DNA of 64,000 bases from Clostridiaceae bacterium (GTDB lineage Bacteria > Bacillota > Clostridia > Lachnospirales > Lachnospiraceae), in assembly GCA_902362865.1 (NCBI GenBank), contig CABIYE010000005.1, forward strand, positions 35,558-99,557, given 5' to 3'. Within the stretch, counting starts at the first letter, position 1. Each line of letters starts with the position of its first letter. Shown here in pieces: positions 12,292 to 20,554 of this stretch. The position numbers and the translations under genes were made by a program. Under the pieces are notes generated by a model. It was given only the letters and a program-made list of their open reading frames with translations. It was not told where the DNA came from and did not search any database.

Positions 12292-12786
12292 TTACTCCCA
12301 CTCGAGCCTGTGCAGCTGTCCCTCCAGGTTCATCCCTGCAAATCCATTCTGCCTTAATGCCTCGTACAGGACGATTGCCACCGAGTTTCCGAGATTCAGG
12401 GAACGGATGTCTCCTACCATAGGTATACGCACGCTGTCTTCCTTATGTTTTACCAATATCTCTTCCGGTATTCCTCCGCTTTCCTTTCCAAACATAATAT
12501 AACAATCCGGCTCATAGTTCACATCCGTATATACATTTGGCGCTTTCGTCGTTGCCATATAAATCTTCGCTCCCGGATTCTTTTCCATAAAATCATCAAA
12601 ATCAATGTAAGTCTGCACATCCAGGTCATTCCAGTAGTCCATCCCTGCCCGCTTCAGACTCTTTTCGTCCAGCCGGAAGCCCAGCGGCTCAATCAGATGC
12701 AGCCTCGCTCCCGCCGCCACGCAGGTTCGTCCGATATTCCCGGTATTTGCCGGAATCTCCGGCTCATGCAATACAATATTAATCAT
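12292..12786 (-). CDS. trmL: tRNA (cytidine/uridine-34 2'-O)-methyltransferase TrmL
   Basis: SPOUT-class methyltransferase that 2'-O-methylates the wobble base of certain tRNA-Leu species. 164 residues, typical. The N-terminal MINIVLHEPEIPANTGNIGR is the family signature, with ligand loops MFGKESGGIPEEIL and the trefoil-knot segment IRSLNLGNSVAIVLYE near the C-terminus. Its start overlaps the aminotransferase stop by 8 bp, so it is the last gene of the operon that begins near 15.5 kb. Confidence 0.94.
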   Translation of the reverse strand: MINIVLHEPEIPANTGNIGRTCVAAGARLHLIEPLGFRLDEKSLKRAGMDYWNDLDVQTYIDFDDFMEKNPGAKIYMATTKAPNVYTDVNYEPDCYIMFGKESGGIPEEILVKHKEDSVRIPMVGDIRSLNLGNSVAIVLYEALRQNGFAGMNLEGQLHRLEWE

Positions 12787-13966
12787 TCCACCGCACTCCC
12801 TGCTGATTCCTGAGTCTTCCGATAAATGCCCCCAGACGCCCGATTGCTTCTTTCAGGTCTTCCAGCGAATACGCATAAGAAATCCGCAGGAAACCTTCTC
12901 CGCACGCTCCGAATGCAGTTCCGGGAACTACTGCTACCTTCTCTTCTTCCAGGAAGCGCGTCGCAAATTCTTCTGACGTCATGCCAAATTCCTGGATATT
13001 GGGGAAAATATAGAAAGCGCCGTATGGCTCAAAGCACTCCAGCTTCATCCGCTTAAATTCATGCACCAGGAATCTTCTCCGCTGGTTATAGGCTTCACGC
13101 ATCTGCTGCACTTCACCGTCACAGTTACGCAGTGCTTCCACAGCAGCGTATTGACTGTTTGTCGGCGCACACATAATCGCGTACTGATGTATTTTCACCA
13201 TCTGTTCGATAATAAGCTTCGGTCCGCACACATAACCAAGACGCCAGCCCGTCATGGCAAACCCTTTGGAAAACCCATTAATTACCAGTGTTCTCTCCCT
13301 CATCCCGGGCAGGGATGCAATGGAAGTATGGCTGCACTGGTATGTAAGCTCAGAATAGATTTCATCAGAAAGCACAAATAAATCATGCTTTTCAATCACT
13401 TTTGCAATCGGCTCTAAGTCTTCCCGGGTCATAATCGCTCCCGTAGGATTATTAGGAAATGGCATAACAAGAATCTTGGTCTTAGGCGTAATCGCTGCCT
13501 CCAGCTCTTCAGCCGTCAACTTAAATTCATTCTTCTGCTGCAGTGGGATTACCACCGGTACACCATCCGCCAGCACGGTACATGGCAGATAAGACACATA
13601 GCTCGGCTGCGGAATCAGCACTTCATCTCCCGGCTCCAGCATCGCCCGGAGCGCAATATCAATTCCTTCGCTTCCTCCTACCGTCACAATAATCTCTGTA
13701 TTCGGATTATAAGAAACACCGATCTTTCTCGACTCATACTTCGCAATTTCTTCTTTTAATTCCTTAAGCCCCGCATTAGACGTATAGAATGTTCTTCCTC
13801 TTTCCAGAGAATAGATTCCTTCTTCCCGTATTCTCCAGGGCGTATCAAAATCCGGTTCCCCCACGCCAAGGGAAATCGCATCTTCCATCTCATTTACCAC
13901 ATCAAAGAATTTGCGGATACCGGATGGTTCGATTTCTACAACTTTTTTTGACAATGGATTTCTCAT
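12779..13966 (-). CDS. Class I/II pyridoxal-phosphate aminotransferase
   Basis: Fold-type I PLP enzyme, 395 residues, the standard length. Visible motifs are the substrate-binding GVGEPDFDTP near residue 35, VTVGGSEGIDIAL for the cofactor phosphate, PNNPTGA, DEIYSEL, and the Schiff-base lysine in NGFSKGFAMTGWRLGY. The closest well-known relatives are aspartate/aromatic or PatA-like aminotransferases; the amino-acid substrate cannot be chosen from sequence. Its start overlaps the last base of the Lrp-type gene, so the regulator may control it in response to an amino acid. Confidence 0.93.
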   Translation of the reverse strand: MRNPLSKKVVEIEPSGIRKFFDVVNEMEDAISLGVGEPDFDTPWRIREEGIYSLERGRTFYTSNAGLKELKEEIAKYESRKIGVSYNPNTEIIVTVGGSEGIDIALRAMLEPGDEVLIPQPSYVSYLPCTVLADGVPVVIPLQQKNEFKLTAEELEAAITPKTKILVMPFPNNPTGAIMTREDLEPIAKVIEKHDLFVLSDEIYSELTYQCSHTSIASLPGMRERTLVINGFSKGFAMTGWRLGYVCGPKLIIEQMVKIHQYAIMCAPTNSQYAAVEALRNCDGEVQQMREAYNQRRRFLVHEFKRMKLECFEPYGAFYIFPNIQEFGMTSEEFATRFLEEEKVAVVPGTAFGACGEGFLRISYAYSLEDLKEAIGRLGAFIGRLRNQQGVRWND

Positions 13967-14457
13967 TACGGTGTCACCAGTATCCTTTCCTCTGTTTTTT
14001 TCTGTCCCATGACGGTGCCATGATCTTTATATTTTTTCAGAATAAAATGTGTAGCGGTTCCCACCACTTCTTCGATCGGCGAAAGTTTGTCCGATACAAA
14101 ACGTGACACTCCCTGAAGAGTCTTTCCCTCCATCGTAACCAGGAGATCATAGTCACCGGAAATCAGATACACTGCCGTCACTTCAGGGTATTTGTAAATC
14201 CGCTCTGCAATCCGGTCAAATCCTTTGCCTCTCTGCGGCGTCACCCGCACTTCAATCAAAGCGTTTACCAGCTCTACGCCGGCCCGATCCCAATCAATCA
14301 GGGTATGGTAGCCGCAGATGATTTTCTCCTTCTCCATCGCCGCAACTTCATTGACAACTGTCACTTCGTCCGTTCCCAGAAGCACCGCAAGTTCCTTAAG
14401 GTCAATTCTGCTGTTTGTCTCCAGATAATTTAAAATCTGCCGTCTGATGTTTTCCAT
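13966..14457 (-). CDS. Lrp/AsnC family transcriptional regulator
   Basis: Amino-acid-responsive regulator of the feast/famine type. 163 residues: N-terminal winged helix-turn-helix (ILNYLETNSRIDLKELAVLLG, about residues 8-28) and a C-terminal RAM (ligand-binding) domain with VTAVYLISGDYDLLVTME. It lies immediately before the aminotransferase with a one-base overlap, which suggests it senses an amino acid made or used by that enzyme and may autoregulate the operon. Ligand unknown. Confidence 0.92.
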   Translation of the reverse strand: MENIRRQILNYLETNSRIDLKELAVLLGTDEVTVVNEVAAMEKEKIICGYHTLIDWDRAGVELVNALIEVRVTPQRGKGFDRIAERIYKYPEVTAVYLISGDYDLLVTMEGKTLQGVSRFVSDKLSPIEEVVGTATHFILKKYKDHGTVMGQKKTEERILVTP

Positions 14458-14470
14458 ATTTCTTCCTCCA

Positions 14471-15361
14471 TTATATCCATATTTTCATCCACTCATCCGG
14501 AGCCGGACGGTCTACGTACCGGAATTCTTCTCCGTTGGTAATTATTTTGTCATGATTATCTGTCAGCCGCCCGATGACGGCGGCTTCCATCCCTTCCTGC
14601 CTGAACCTTGCTGCCAGCGCTTCTCCGTCATCCGCCACCGCCAGGAAGCACCCGGCCGACATGAGCTGATAAGGATTCAGCCGGAAATGTTCACACACTT
14701 CTATAGTCTCCTGCTTTACAAACATTTTCTTCATATCCACAGAAAGTCCCGTTCCTGCATCCTGCGCCAGATAATGAAGCGCAGCCAGAATTCCGCCTTC
14801 ATCTGCCTGCCGGATAAGCCCCGCTTCGCCTCCGATCGCCGCTTCTATCTTCTTATCTGCAAAAATCTGACTTCTGTAAGACCTGATCTGTCCTAAAAAG
14901 GTCCGGGTAAACCTTGCCGAAAGTTCTTCTTCCTTTTCCTCTAATATATAAAGCGTTCCTGCCAGTCCAAGCCATCCTGCCTGCACGATTTCCCCGCCTT
15001 TACGGTTCGCTTTCTCCCAAGAAGCGGTTTGCCTTCGGGGGGTAGCGTTCCCCTGCCCATACACAGTCACAATCGTCATGGGGCATTTCAGCGCCGGGTT
15101 AAACCCGGCTTCTATTTCCGCCGTCCCGATTCCCGCTTCCTCTGACAGCTTTTTCATGAACTTCCGCATCCCGTTCATCCGGGATTTGAACGTACTATCC
15201 GGCAGCATAATCTTTATCCGCGCGCCTCGCAGAGCAGCTCCTTTTGCTGCCGCTTCATTGACCGCAGCGGCAAATGCAAAACCGCCTGATTCTCTCGCGC
15301 TGCCGCAGGAAACCTTTGTCACACACACATATTCTGAAGCTTCCATCTCTGTCTGCTGCAT
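14471..15361 (-). CDS. AIR synthase-related / HypE-like protein
   Basis: 296 residues. The C-terminal half fits the AIR synthase-related C-terminal domain found in PurM, SelD, ThiL and HypE: ADEGGILAALHYLAQDAGTG in the middle, then FRLNPYQLMSAGCFLAVADD near residue 230, the HypE-like glycine/serine loop. The N-terminal half lacks a clear ATP-binding PurM N-domain and instead has an acidic and Ala-rich stretch. No hydrogenase-maturation genes lie nearby, so a true HypE role (cyanation of the NiFe site) is not supported. Function unknown; probably co-transcribed with the Lrp regulator 13 bp downstream. Confidence 0.6.
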   Translation of the reverse strand: MQQTEMEASEYVCVTKVSCGSARESGGFAFAAAVNEAAAKGAALRGARIKIMLPDSTFKSRMNGMRKFMKKLSEEAGIGTAEIEAGFNPALKCPMTIVTVYGQGNATPRRQTASWEKANRKGGEIVQAGWLGLAGTLYILEEKEEELSARFTRTFLGQIRSYRSQIFADKKIEAAIGGEAGLIRQADEGGILAALHYLAQDAGTGLSVDMKKMFVKQETIEVCEHFRLNPYQLMSAGCFLAVADDGEALAARFRQEGMEAAVIGRLTDNHDKIITNGEEFRYVDRPAPDEWMKIWI

Positions 15362-15394
15362 TGCGTTCCCTCCTTCTTATCTGTCCGCCGGAGG

Positions 15395-15499
15395 TTATAC
15401 CAGCAGATACGGTATCGTCATAGTAGCTACCATTGCCACAATGACCAAAAGGATTACAATGGCAACAATCCGCTTCGTTCTTTTATCATTAAACTTCAT
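15395..15499 (-). CDS. 34-aa single-pass membrane microprotein
   Basis: A 34-residue reading frame with ATG at 15499 and a GAGGCGG site 5 nt upstream. It starts MKFNDKRTKRI, then a 20-residue hydrophobic helix rich in Val, Ile and Ala, ending PYLLV. Basic head plus one membrane helix is the layout of small Firmicute membrane peptides such as DUF4044 and Prli42, but identity with either is not established. It sits in the same operon as the AIR synthase-like gene, 33 bp upstream of it, and behind its own promoter. Confidence 0.65.
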   Translation of the reverse strand: MKFNDKRTKRIVAIVILLVIVAMVATMTIPYLLV

Positions 15500-15527
15500 C
15501 CTTACCGCCTCTTTTCTCTATCTAACT

Positions 15528-15563
15528 GTGTCAACTCGCTCCGGTTTCCGAAGCGTGAGACAC
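15528..15563 (-). promoter_or_regulatory. Structured leader hairpin in the 5' UTR
   Basis: Imperfect inverted repeat of about 36 nt whose outer GTGTC/GACAC arms and inner GCTcCGG/CCGaAGC arms flank a TTT loop (plus strand). It lies between the promoter at 15573-15601 and the microprotein ATG, so it would be transcribed as a leader. No poly-T tail follows on the minus strand, so it is not a plain terminator. Confidence 0.45.
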
Positions 15564-15572
15564 TTTCTAAGT

Positions 15573-15601
15573 ATTGTATACTCTTTACTGTGATTTTGCA
15601 A
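15573..15601 (-). promoter_or_regulatory. Sigma-A type promoter of the microprotein-Lrp-trmL operon
   Basis: Minus-strand reading: TTGCAA (15596-15601), 17-nt spacer, TACAAT (15573-15578). It overlaps the last codons of the upstream radical SAM gene and can start the downstream operon independently. Confidence 0.6.
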
Positions 15602-17291
15602 TCAGAATTACTTCCGCTTCTTTCGTAAGCGGATTTCTGTTTCTATAATCAAAAAGAATGGTCTTTCCCATCTGCAAAAAGCGCTCCAGATGGGTCATTC
15701 TCCGCATCTGATTCTTGTCATATTCTTCATATCCGGACAGATATTTGTGCTCTCTTGCCTCATTTTCATAAAATGTGCGCAGCTCTTCTTTCGCCATCCG
15801 GTACTCTCCCGCAAATGCCGGCCGGCTCTTCGCATTTTCCCGCAGATAATAATCGTAGGTCAGAAGCTCCCGGTAGAGTTCTGTCCTGCCTGCGTCCTTT
15901 TTTGCCGCAAACGCAAGGAATATCTCATATTTTGCCGCCCGGGAAGGGCTGGCGCCCCGCTGCGCATAAGCCGCATAATATACTGCCAGTTCTTCATACA
16001 TAGCAAATGCTGACTCATACTTTTCTTCCAGTGCCTTCAAACTCTGCGTAAATTGTCCGCTATTATAGTACTCCTCCACCATCTCTTCAACGCCCTTTAA
16101 TCGGAGCACATCCGCATAAGACAGCCATCTGGTACACAGCACTTCATAGGGCGGTGCATCCTTATATACCAGACCATAGTCCTCACGCCGCTCTTCCATA
16201 TAGGAGCCTTTCAGCACTTTCAGGAAACCAAGCTGGAGCTGCTGGGGGCGAAGCGCGTATACATCATCAAATGACCGGGCGAAGCTTTCTATATCCTCGT
16301 AAGGCAGCCCCGCAATCAAATCCAGATGCTGATGGACATTCCCGTTTTTCTGAATCTCCCGCACCCGCTCTGCCACCCTTGGAAACTGCATTGTCCGCCG
16401 TATCTCCCGTATCGTGTCCGGGTTGGTGGACTGCACACCGATTTCCAGTTGAATCAATCCCGGCCGCATAGACTGGATCAGCGCAATTTCTTCATCATTC
16501 AGAAGATCCGCAGACACTTCAAAATGGAAGTTCGTAATTCCCCTGTCGTGCCGGACCAGATACTCCCAAATAGCCATTGCATGTTCATGCCTGCAATTGA
16601 AGGTCCGGTCAACGAATTTCACCTGCGGCACTTCTTTTTCAATAAAAAACTGCAGCTCCTGCTTCACAAGTTCCAGGTTCCGGAAGCGGAGCTTCTTATC
16701 CACCGAAGACAGGCAATAGCTGCAAGAAAAGGGGCAGCCTCTGCTGCTTTCATAATAAACAATTTTATTCTCAAACCTTTCCATATCACGGTAAATGAAA
16801 GGTACTCTATTTAAATCCATCACATCCCGCCAAGGATTTTCTATAATCCTGCCGTCTCCGGCACGCCAGGTAATGCCCTCCATGCTATCCAATTCGCTGT
16901 CGGACACCAGTGCCGCGAAGGTCTCTTCCCCTTCTCCTTTCATTACTCCCGCCGCCTGGGGAAGGCGCTTCAGCACATCCGGCGCATCGTAGGATACCTC
17001 CGGACCGCCCAGCCAGATAACAGTATCCGGCAGAATCTTTGCCGTCTCTTTCACCACATCTTCCACATATCTGATATTCCAGATATAACAGGACAGACAC
17101 AGCACATCCGGCTTTCTCTTATAAATGTCCATCAGAATCTCGTCCATCTGCTGGTTAATCGTGTGTTCTGCAATCTCAATCCGGGGACATTTTTCTCCCA
17201 ATACCTCCTCCGCATATGCTTTCAGACTATATACGGCAAGATTAGAATGTATATATTTTGCATTTATCGCTGTCAATAGTATTTTTTTCAT
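15585..17291 (-). CDS. B12-binding domain radical SAM protein (DUF4080 type)
   Basis: Class B-like radical SAM enzyme, 568 residues. N-terminal cobalamin-binding Rossmann domain at about 1-130 (LTAINAKYIHSNLAVYSL, then WLGGPEVSYDAP), followed by the radical SAM barrel with the cluster cysteines C186, C190 and C193 (CPFSCSYC). The typical VDRTFNC block follows, and a C-terminal helical extension of about 170 residues fits the DUF4080 subgroup. Members transfer methyl groups or rearrange unactivated carbons; the substrate of this subgroup is not known to me. Its ATG lies about 50 bp from the SRP RNA gene, which is transcribed in the opposite direction. Confidence 0.88.
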   Translation of the reverse strand: MKKILLTAINAKYIHSNLAVYSLKAYAEEVLGEKCPRIEIAEHTINQQMDEILMDIYKRKPDVLCLSCYIWNIRYVEDVVKETAKILPDTVIWLGGPEVSYDAPDVLKRLPQAAGVMKGEGEETFAALVSDSELDSMEGITWRAGDGRIIENPWRDVMDLNRVPFIYRDMERFENKIVYYESSRGCPFSCSYCLSSVDKKLRFRNLELVKQELQFFIEKEVPQVKFVDRTFNCRHEHAMAIWEYLVRHDRGITNFHFEVSADLLNDEEIALIQSMRPGLIQLEIGVQSTNPDTIREIRRTMQFPRVAERVREIQKNGNVHQHLDLIAGLPYEDIESFARSFDDVYALRPQQLQLGFLKVLKGSYMEERREDYGLVYKDAPPYEVLCTRWLSYADVLRLKGVEEMVEEYYNSGQFTQSLKALEEKYESAFAMYEELAVYYAAYAQRGASPSRAAKYEIFLAFAAKKDAGRTELYRELLTYDYYLRENAKSRPAFAGEYRMAKEELRTFYENEAREHKYLSGYEEYDKNQMRRMTHLERFLQMGKTILFDYRNRNPLTKEAEVILIAKSQ

Positions 17292-17307
17292 AAGCTCTCC
17301 ATAACGG

Positions 17308-17336
17308 TTGACATTTTTCTAAAAACAATTTATAAT
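17308..17336 (+). promoter_or_regulatory. Consensus promoter of SRP RNA
   Basis: Perfect consensus: TTGACA (17308-17313), 17-nt spacer, TATAAT (17331-17336), about 8 nt before the RNA 5' end. This is the strength expected of a stable RNA gene. Confidence 0.9.
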
Positions 17337-17343
17337 ATAATCT

Positions 17344-17604
17344 CGTGCAGCCGGGGTGTTAGCGGTACCTTGTACCTGCAATCCGCTATAGCAGGGGTGA
17401 AGCTGTGCAGAGGGCAAAAGCTGGTGAGGCTGCCCTTAGTAAGCGGCGTTGATGTCTGGGTCTCACGCGACGGGAATCTATGAACCGTGTCAGGTCGGGA
17501 ACGGAGCAGCACTAAGTAGAACCTTCCGGGTGCCGTGAGGGTGCCTGGGCTGAGTTAGCTGCTAAGGTAACGCTTGTTGGCCAAGTTCGAAGCACAGCGC
17601 ACGA
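17344..17604 (+). ncRNA. ffs: Signal recognition particle RNA, large (bacterial) type
   Basis: RNA scaffold of SRP, which with Ffh targets membrane and secreted proteins. The hallmark helix-8 apical sequence GTCAGGTCGGGAACGGAGCA (near 17490) is the Ffh-binding core. About 150 nt precede the core, as in Gram-positive SRP RNA with an Alu domain. The ends pair (CGTGC near 17344 with GCGCACG near 17598), and an A-rich run follows. About 261 nt, within the range for this form. Ends are approximate. It converges on tadA. Confidence 0.93.
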
Positions 17605-17615
17605 AAAAAATAATC

Positions 17616-18125
17616 CTATTTTATTGTACTCTGAACAGAACTCTTCCTTAAAGCGTCCTGTTCTTTTTTCTTCTTTCGGAGTTCCCGGAAAAATCCACTC
17701 ATTAACTGACTGCATTCTTCTTCCAGAATCCCCGTTTCTATTTCTACTTTATGATTGAATCCATCCATCTGCAGCAAATTCAACACAGAACCCGCACAGC
17801 CTGCCTTGGGATTCATACAGCCAATCACCACCCTGGTTATGCGCGCCTGTACAATCGCTCCGGCACACATGGGACAAGGTTCCAGCGTCACATACATGGT
17901 ACACCCTTCCAGCCGCCAGTCCCCCAGCTTCCTGCTCGCTTTCTTAATCGCAGCAAGCTCCGCATGGGCAAGGGTATTCTTGTCCACATTCCGGCGGTTG
18001 TAGCCTCTGCTGATAATCTTTCCTTCATATACAATCACACAGCCAATCGGCGTCTCATCAAGAGCATACGCCTTTTTCGCCTGTTTTAAGGCTTCTTTCA
18101 TATATTTTTTATCCTGATCTGTCAT
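17616..18125 (-). CDS. tadA: tRNA-specific adenosine deaminase (TadA)
   Basis: Deaminates A34 to inosine in tRNA-Arg(ACG); usually essential. 169 residues with the zinc-binding deaminase motifs HAELAAI (H54, catalytic E56) and PCPMCAGA (C84 and C87). Its 3' end faces the SRP RNA 12 bp away. A promoter with TATAAT inside the edge of a palindrome lies about 80 bp upstream. Confidence 0.95.
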   Translation of the reverse strand: MTDQDKKYMKEALKQAKKAYALDETPIGCVIVYEGKIISRGYNRRNVDKNTLAHAELAAIKKASRKLGDWRLEGCTMYVTLEPCPMCAGAIVQARITRVVIGCMNPKAGCAGSVLNLLQMDGFNHKVEIETGILEEECSQLMSGFFRELRKKKKEQDALRKSSVQSTIK

Positions 18126-18166
18126 TTGGGGACACCCTTTCCGTCAAATAAGGACACCACATTTGT

Positions 18167-18211
18167 TAATTGGGGACGTAGTAAAATGACATTTTACTAC
18201 GTCCCCAATTA
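18167..18211. repeat. 45-nt perfect palindrome, REP-like
   Basis: Two 22-nt arms around a single central A, a perfect inverted repeat that begins with TAATTGGGGACGTAG. The GGGGACGTAG...CTACGTCCCC form resembles REP elements mobilised by RAYT-type transposases in Clostridia. A second, partial TTGGGGAC copy lies at 18125-18132. It sits between the DUF6128-like gene and tadA and overlaps a promoter. Confidence 0.75.
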
Positions 18212-18236
18212 TACCGTTTATGATCTCACTTGTCGA
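18208..18236 (-). promoter_or_regulatory. Candidate tadA promoter overlapping a palindrome
   Basis: Minus-strand reading: TCGACA (18231-18236), 17-nt spacer, TATAAT (18208-18213). The -10 falls at the right edge of the palindrome, so transcription would start inside the hairpin. The -35 lies in the final codons of the neighbouring gene. Confidence 0.55.
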
Positions 18237-19030
18237 CACCAATATCCAAAATCCTCTACGTCTTTTCCTTCGTCTCCCGTCAGCTCTATCTCCTGACTGT
18301 CTATTTTCACAAACCGCGGGAATCCGAATGCCTCTGCCGCCCTTGCTTCCCTTGGGTGGTAGATTCCCGGCACGCCAAGCCACCGCCCGTCCCCGTCATC
18401 CACAAATACCAGATGATGATAATTGCGGTAACCGTGCAGGAGAAAACTGTTATTCGCAAGACGCCATTCACATCTTGGAAGTCTGGCAATATCTTGCCTT
18501 TCTATCTTTGTATACTGCACCGCAGAAGGCTCGATATACGTCTCGATTTCCACTTCCTGCGGCAGTTCTTCCCGCTCTTCCTTATATTTCGCCGCTTCTG
18601 CAGGCTCAGACGCTGTTTCTGCAATCATCTCTGCGGGTTCCGGCTCCGGTTTCCACTCTTCCATCCCGCTGATATCCGCCGGCATATCGTTCCACACTGC
18701 CGCGAAACGCGGTACGCTGTCATTTTCCAGTATAATCCCTTCTATCAGCGGATAGTTATCCGGCTTACCGGTATCTTCGTCAGTATAAGTCAGGCAATAG
18801 CTTACCGTCGGTCCTGCCTTCTCTATCTCTCCCTGACATACGCCTACACATCTGCCATTTTCTGTATAAAAAAGAAACACGCGAAGGCTCTGATCTCCCT
18901 GCAGGCGCATTCCTTTTCCATGGATATGTACCGACGTACTTTTTTCATCCTGCTCCACCTTTACAAATCCGATATTCCTCACTCTCTGTCCCTGTCTGTA
19001 TTCATACAGATAACGGATAAACCGTCTCAT
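18218..19030 (-). CDS. DUF6128-like protein
   Basis: 270 residues, no signal peptide or membrane helix. N-terminal beta-rich region (RRFIRYLYEYRQGQRVRNIG, then residues to about 110), an acidic linker full of Glu, Pro and Ala, and a conserved C-terminal region (LLHGYRNYHHLVFVDDG, then WLGVPGIYHPREARAAEAFG). This fits the DUF6128 family of Lachnospiraceae as I remember it; function unknown. The ATG follows GGAGGT with almost no spacing, so the true start could be further in. Confidence 0.6.
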   Translation of the reverse strand: MRRFIRYLYEYRQGQRVRNIGFVKVEQDEKSTSVHIHGKGMRLQGDQSLRVFLFYTENGRCVGVCQGEIEKAGPTVSYCLTYTDEDTGKPDNYPLIEGIILENDSVPRFAAVWNDMPADISGMEEWKPEPEPAEMIAETASEPAEAAKYKEEREELPQEVEIETYIEPSAVQYTKIERQDIARLPRCEWRLANNSFLLHGYRNYHHLVFVDDGDGRWLGVPGIYHPREARAAEAFGFPRFVKIDSQEIELTGDEGKDVEDFGYWCRQVRS

Positions 19031-19097
19031 ACCTCCACGTCCAATCCTATCTATTCTCCATAGTCTATTCCATTGTACGAATAAATATTCATAGACA

Positions 19098-20522
19098 TTA
19101 AATCATTGCTTTCATTTCCTGATACAGCCTCTTTGCATAACTGTCTGTCATCCCGCAGATATAATCTGTTACAAGCAGAAGCCGGAGATAAAGCTTCTCC
19201 ACGTCATTTTTTCCTCTGGAATGGTAATGGTAAGCATTTTTATAATTATCCGAAATAAATGACACCAGCCGCTTATCAATCGTCTCCAACTGCTCCGTCC
19301 TGTCATCGTATTTAATAATTGCCGTCACAAAGCGATCCATCAGATAGTCAATCATTACCGCCTCTGTCACTTCCATGCGGTAAATGAATTCGGACGTGAA
19401 TACTTCCCTGTATGCCAGGTCTCCCAGCATATCCATCAGCCTTTCGGCAAAAGTCTGGTGAAACAGGTCATACCGATAGGTTCCCGCCATAATCGCCTCA
19501 TAATTAGACGTAAATCCATAGGTTGCACAATTAATCAGGAATCCCTGCACTCTCACAATCCAGTTCTTAATGGCATATTCTTCCGGATTCTCCACATGGA
19601 GCGCCTTCCCTCTCTCATAAAGCTCCCGAAGCTTCGCCACAGGGCTGAACTGCGCACCACCCTGCCCATACCGCTCCTGAAGCTCATCCAGTTCTTCAGC
19701 AAGAACATTATAAGAAAGGAATCCTTTGACAAAAGCGTCCTCAATATCTGCCGTCTTATAAGCAATATCATCCGCCGCCTCCAGTATGAACGCCAACGGA
19801 TGCCTGTTGCCTTCCGTCCCGGTTTCTCGCTGGATTTCTTTAAATATATCTTCATCCGCGTAATAATATCCCAGCTTTTTCTGCTTAATATCTCCCGATT
19901 TCGGATTCATCTCCAGGGATGATACCGGGTATTTTACAATCGTATTAAGCAGCGCATAGGTAAGGTTCATCCCCCGCTCATCCACAAGGAAATGCAGCTT
20001 GGAAACCAGCCGCAGAGCCTGGGCGTTTCCCTCGAAATGACAGAGATCCTCCCGCATCTGCGGCGTCAGCACCTCTGCAATGGGCTGCCCGTGATAAGTA
20101 AGCTCCGGGAGATTCCTTACAAACCATTCCCGGATTGCCAGTTCACCAAAATGACCGAACGGCGGATTGCCGATATCATGAATCAGACCCGCACACTGCA
20201 GGATATTGCCGATATCTTCCTTCATCTGCACGGTAAACAGCGGATCTTTCTTGTACGTCAGAATATACTCTCCGATGTTCTGTCCCAGCGACTTGGCAAA
20301 GGAAGATACTTCCAGAGAATGGGTCAGCCTCGTCCTGATAAAGTCGCTCTTATCCAGCGGAAATACCTGCGTTTTATCCTGCAGCCTCCTGAAAGACGCG
20401 CTCCCTATAATCCTGTGATAATCTTTCTCAAATTCACTTCTTAAATCTGTGTTTCTGGTATATTTCTGTCTCGCAGAGCTTCCCTTGTACCTCTTTGCAG
20501 ACAACAATTGTTCCCAGTTCAA
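19098..20522 (-). CDS. dgt: dGTP triphosphohydrolase (HD superfamily)
   Basis: Hydrolyses dGTP to deoxyguanosine and triphosphate; the related family also acts on other dNTPs. 474 residues, with the HD metal site: H68 in RLTHSLEV, the HD pair at 115-116 in AGLIHDIGNPPFGHFGE, and the later EAADDIAYKTAD segment. The N-terminal FRRLQDKTQVFPL is a dGTPase signature. The likely start is a TTG at 20522 with a purine-rich but weak ribosome site. The upstream XRE gene is 32 bp away. Confidence 0.92.
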   Translation of the reverse strand: MNWEQLLSAKRYKGSSARQKYTRNTDLRSEFEKDYHRIIGSASFRRLQDKTQVFPLDKSDFIRTRLTHSLEVSSFAKSLGQNIGEYILTYKKDPLFTVQMKEDIGNILQCAGLIHDIGNPPFGHFGELAIREWFVRNLPELTYHGQPIAEVLTPQMREDLCHFEGNAQALRLVSKLHFLVDERGMNLTYALLNTIVKYPVSSLEMNPKSGDIKQKKLGYYYADEDIFKEIQRETGTEGNRHPLAFILEAADDIAYKTADIEDAFVKGFLSYNVLAEELDELQERYGQGGAQFSPVAKLRELYERGKALHVENPEEYAIKNWIVRVQGFLINCATYGFTSNYEAIMAGTYRYDLFHQTFAERLMDMLGDLAYREVFTSEFIYRMEVTEAVMIDYLMDRFVTAIIKYDDRTEQLETIDKRLVSFISDNYKNAYHYHSRGKNDVEKLYLRLLLVTDYICGMTDSYAKRLYQEMKAMI

Positions 20523-20554
20523 TCTCTCTCACTCTTTCTCTTTACCGCCGGAAA

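Noticed and set aside
17330-17715. Short minus-strand open frames across the SRP RNA
   Set aside because: They overlap a clear structured RNA with a consensus promoter on the other strand and show no protein similarity.
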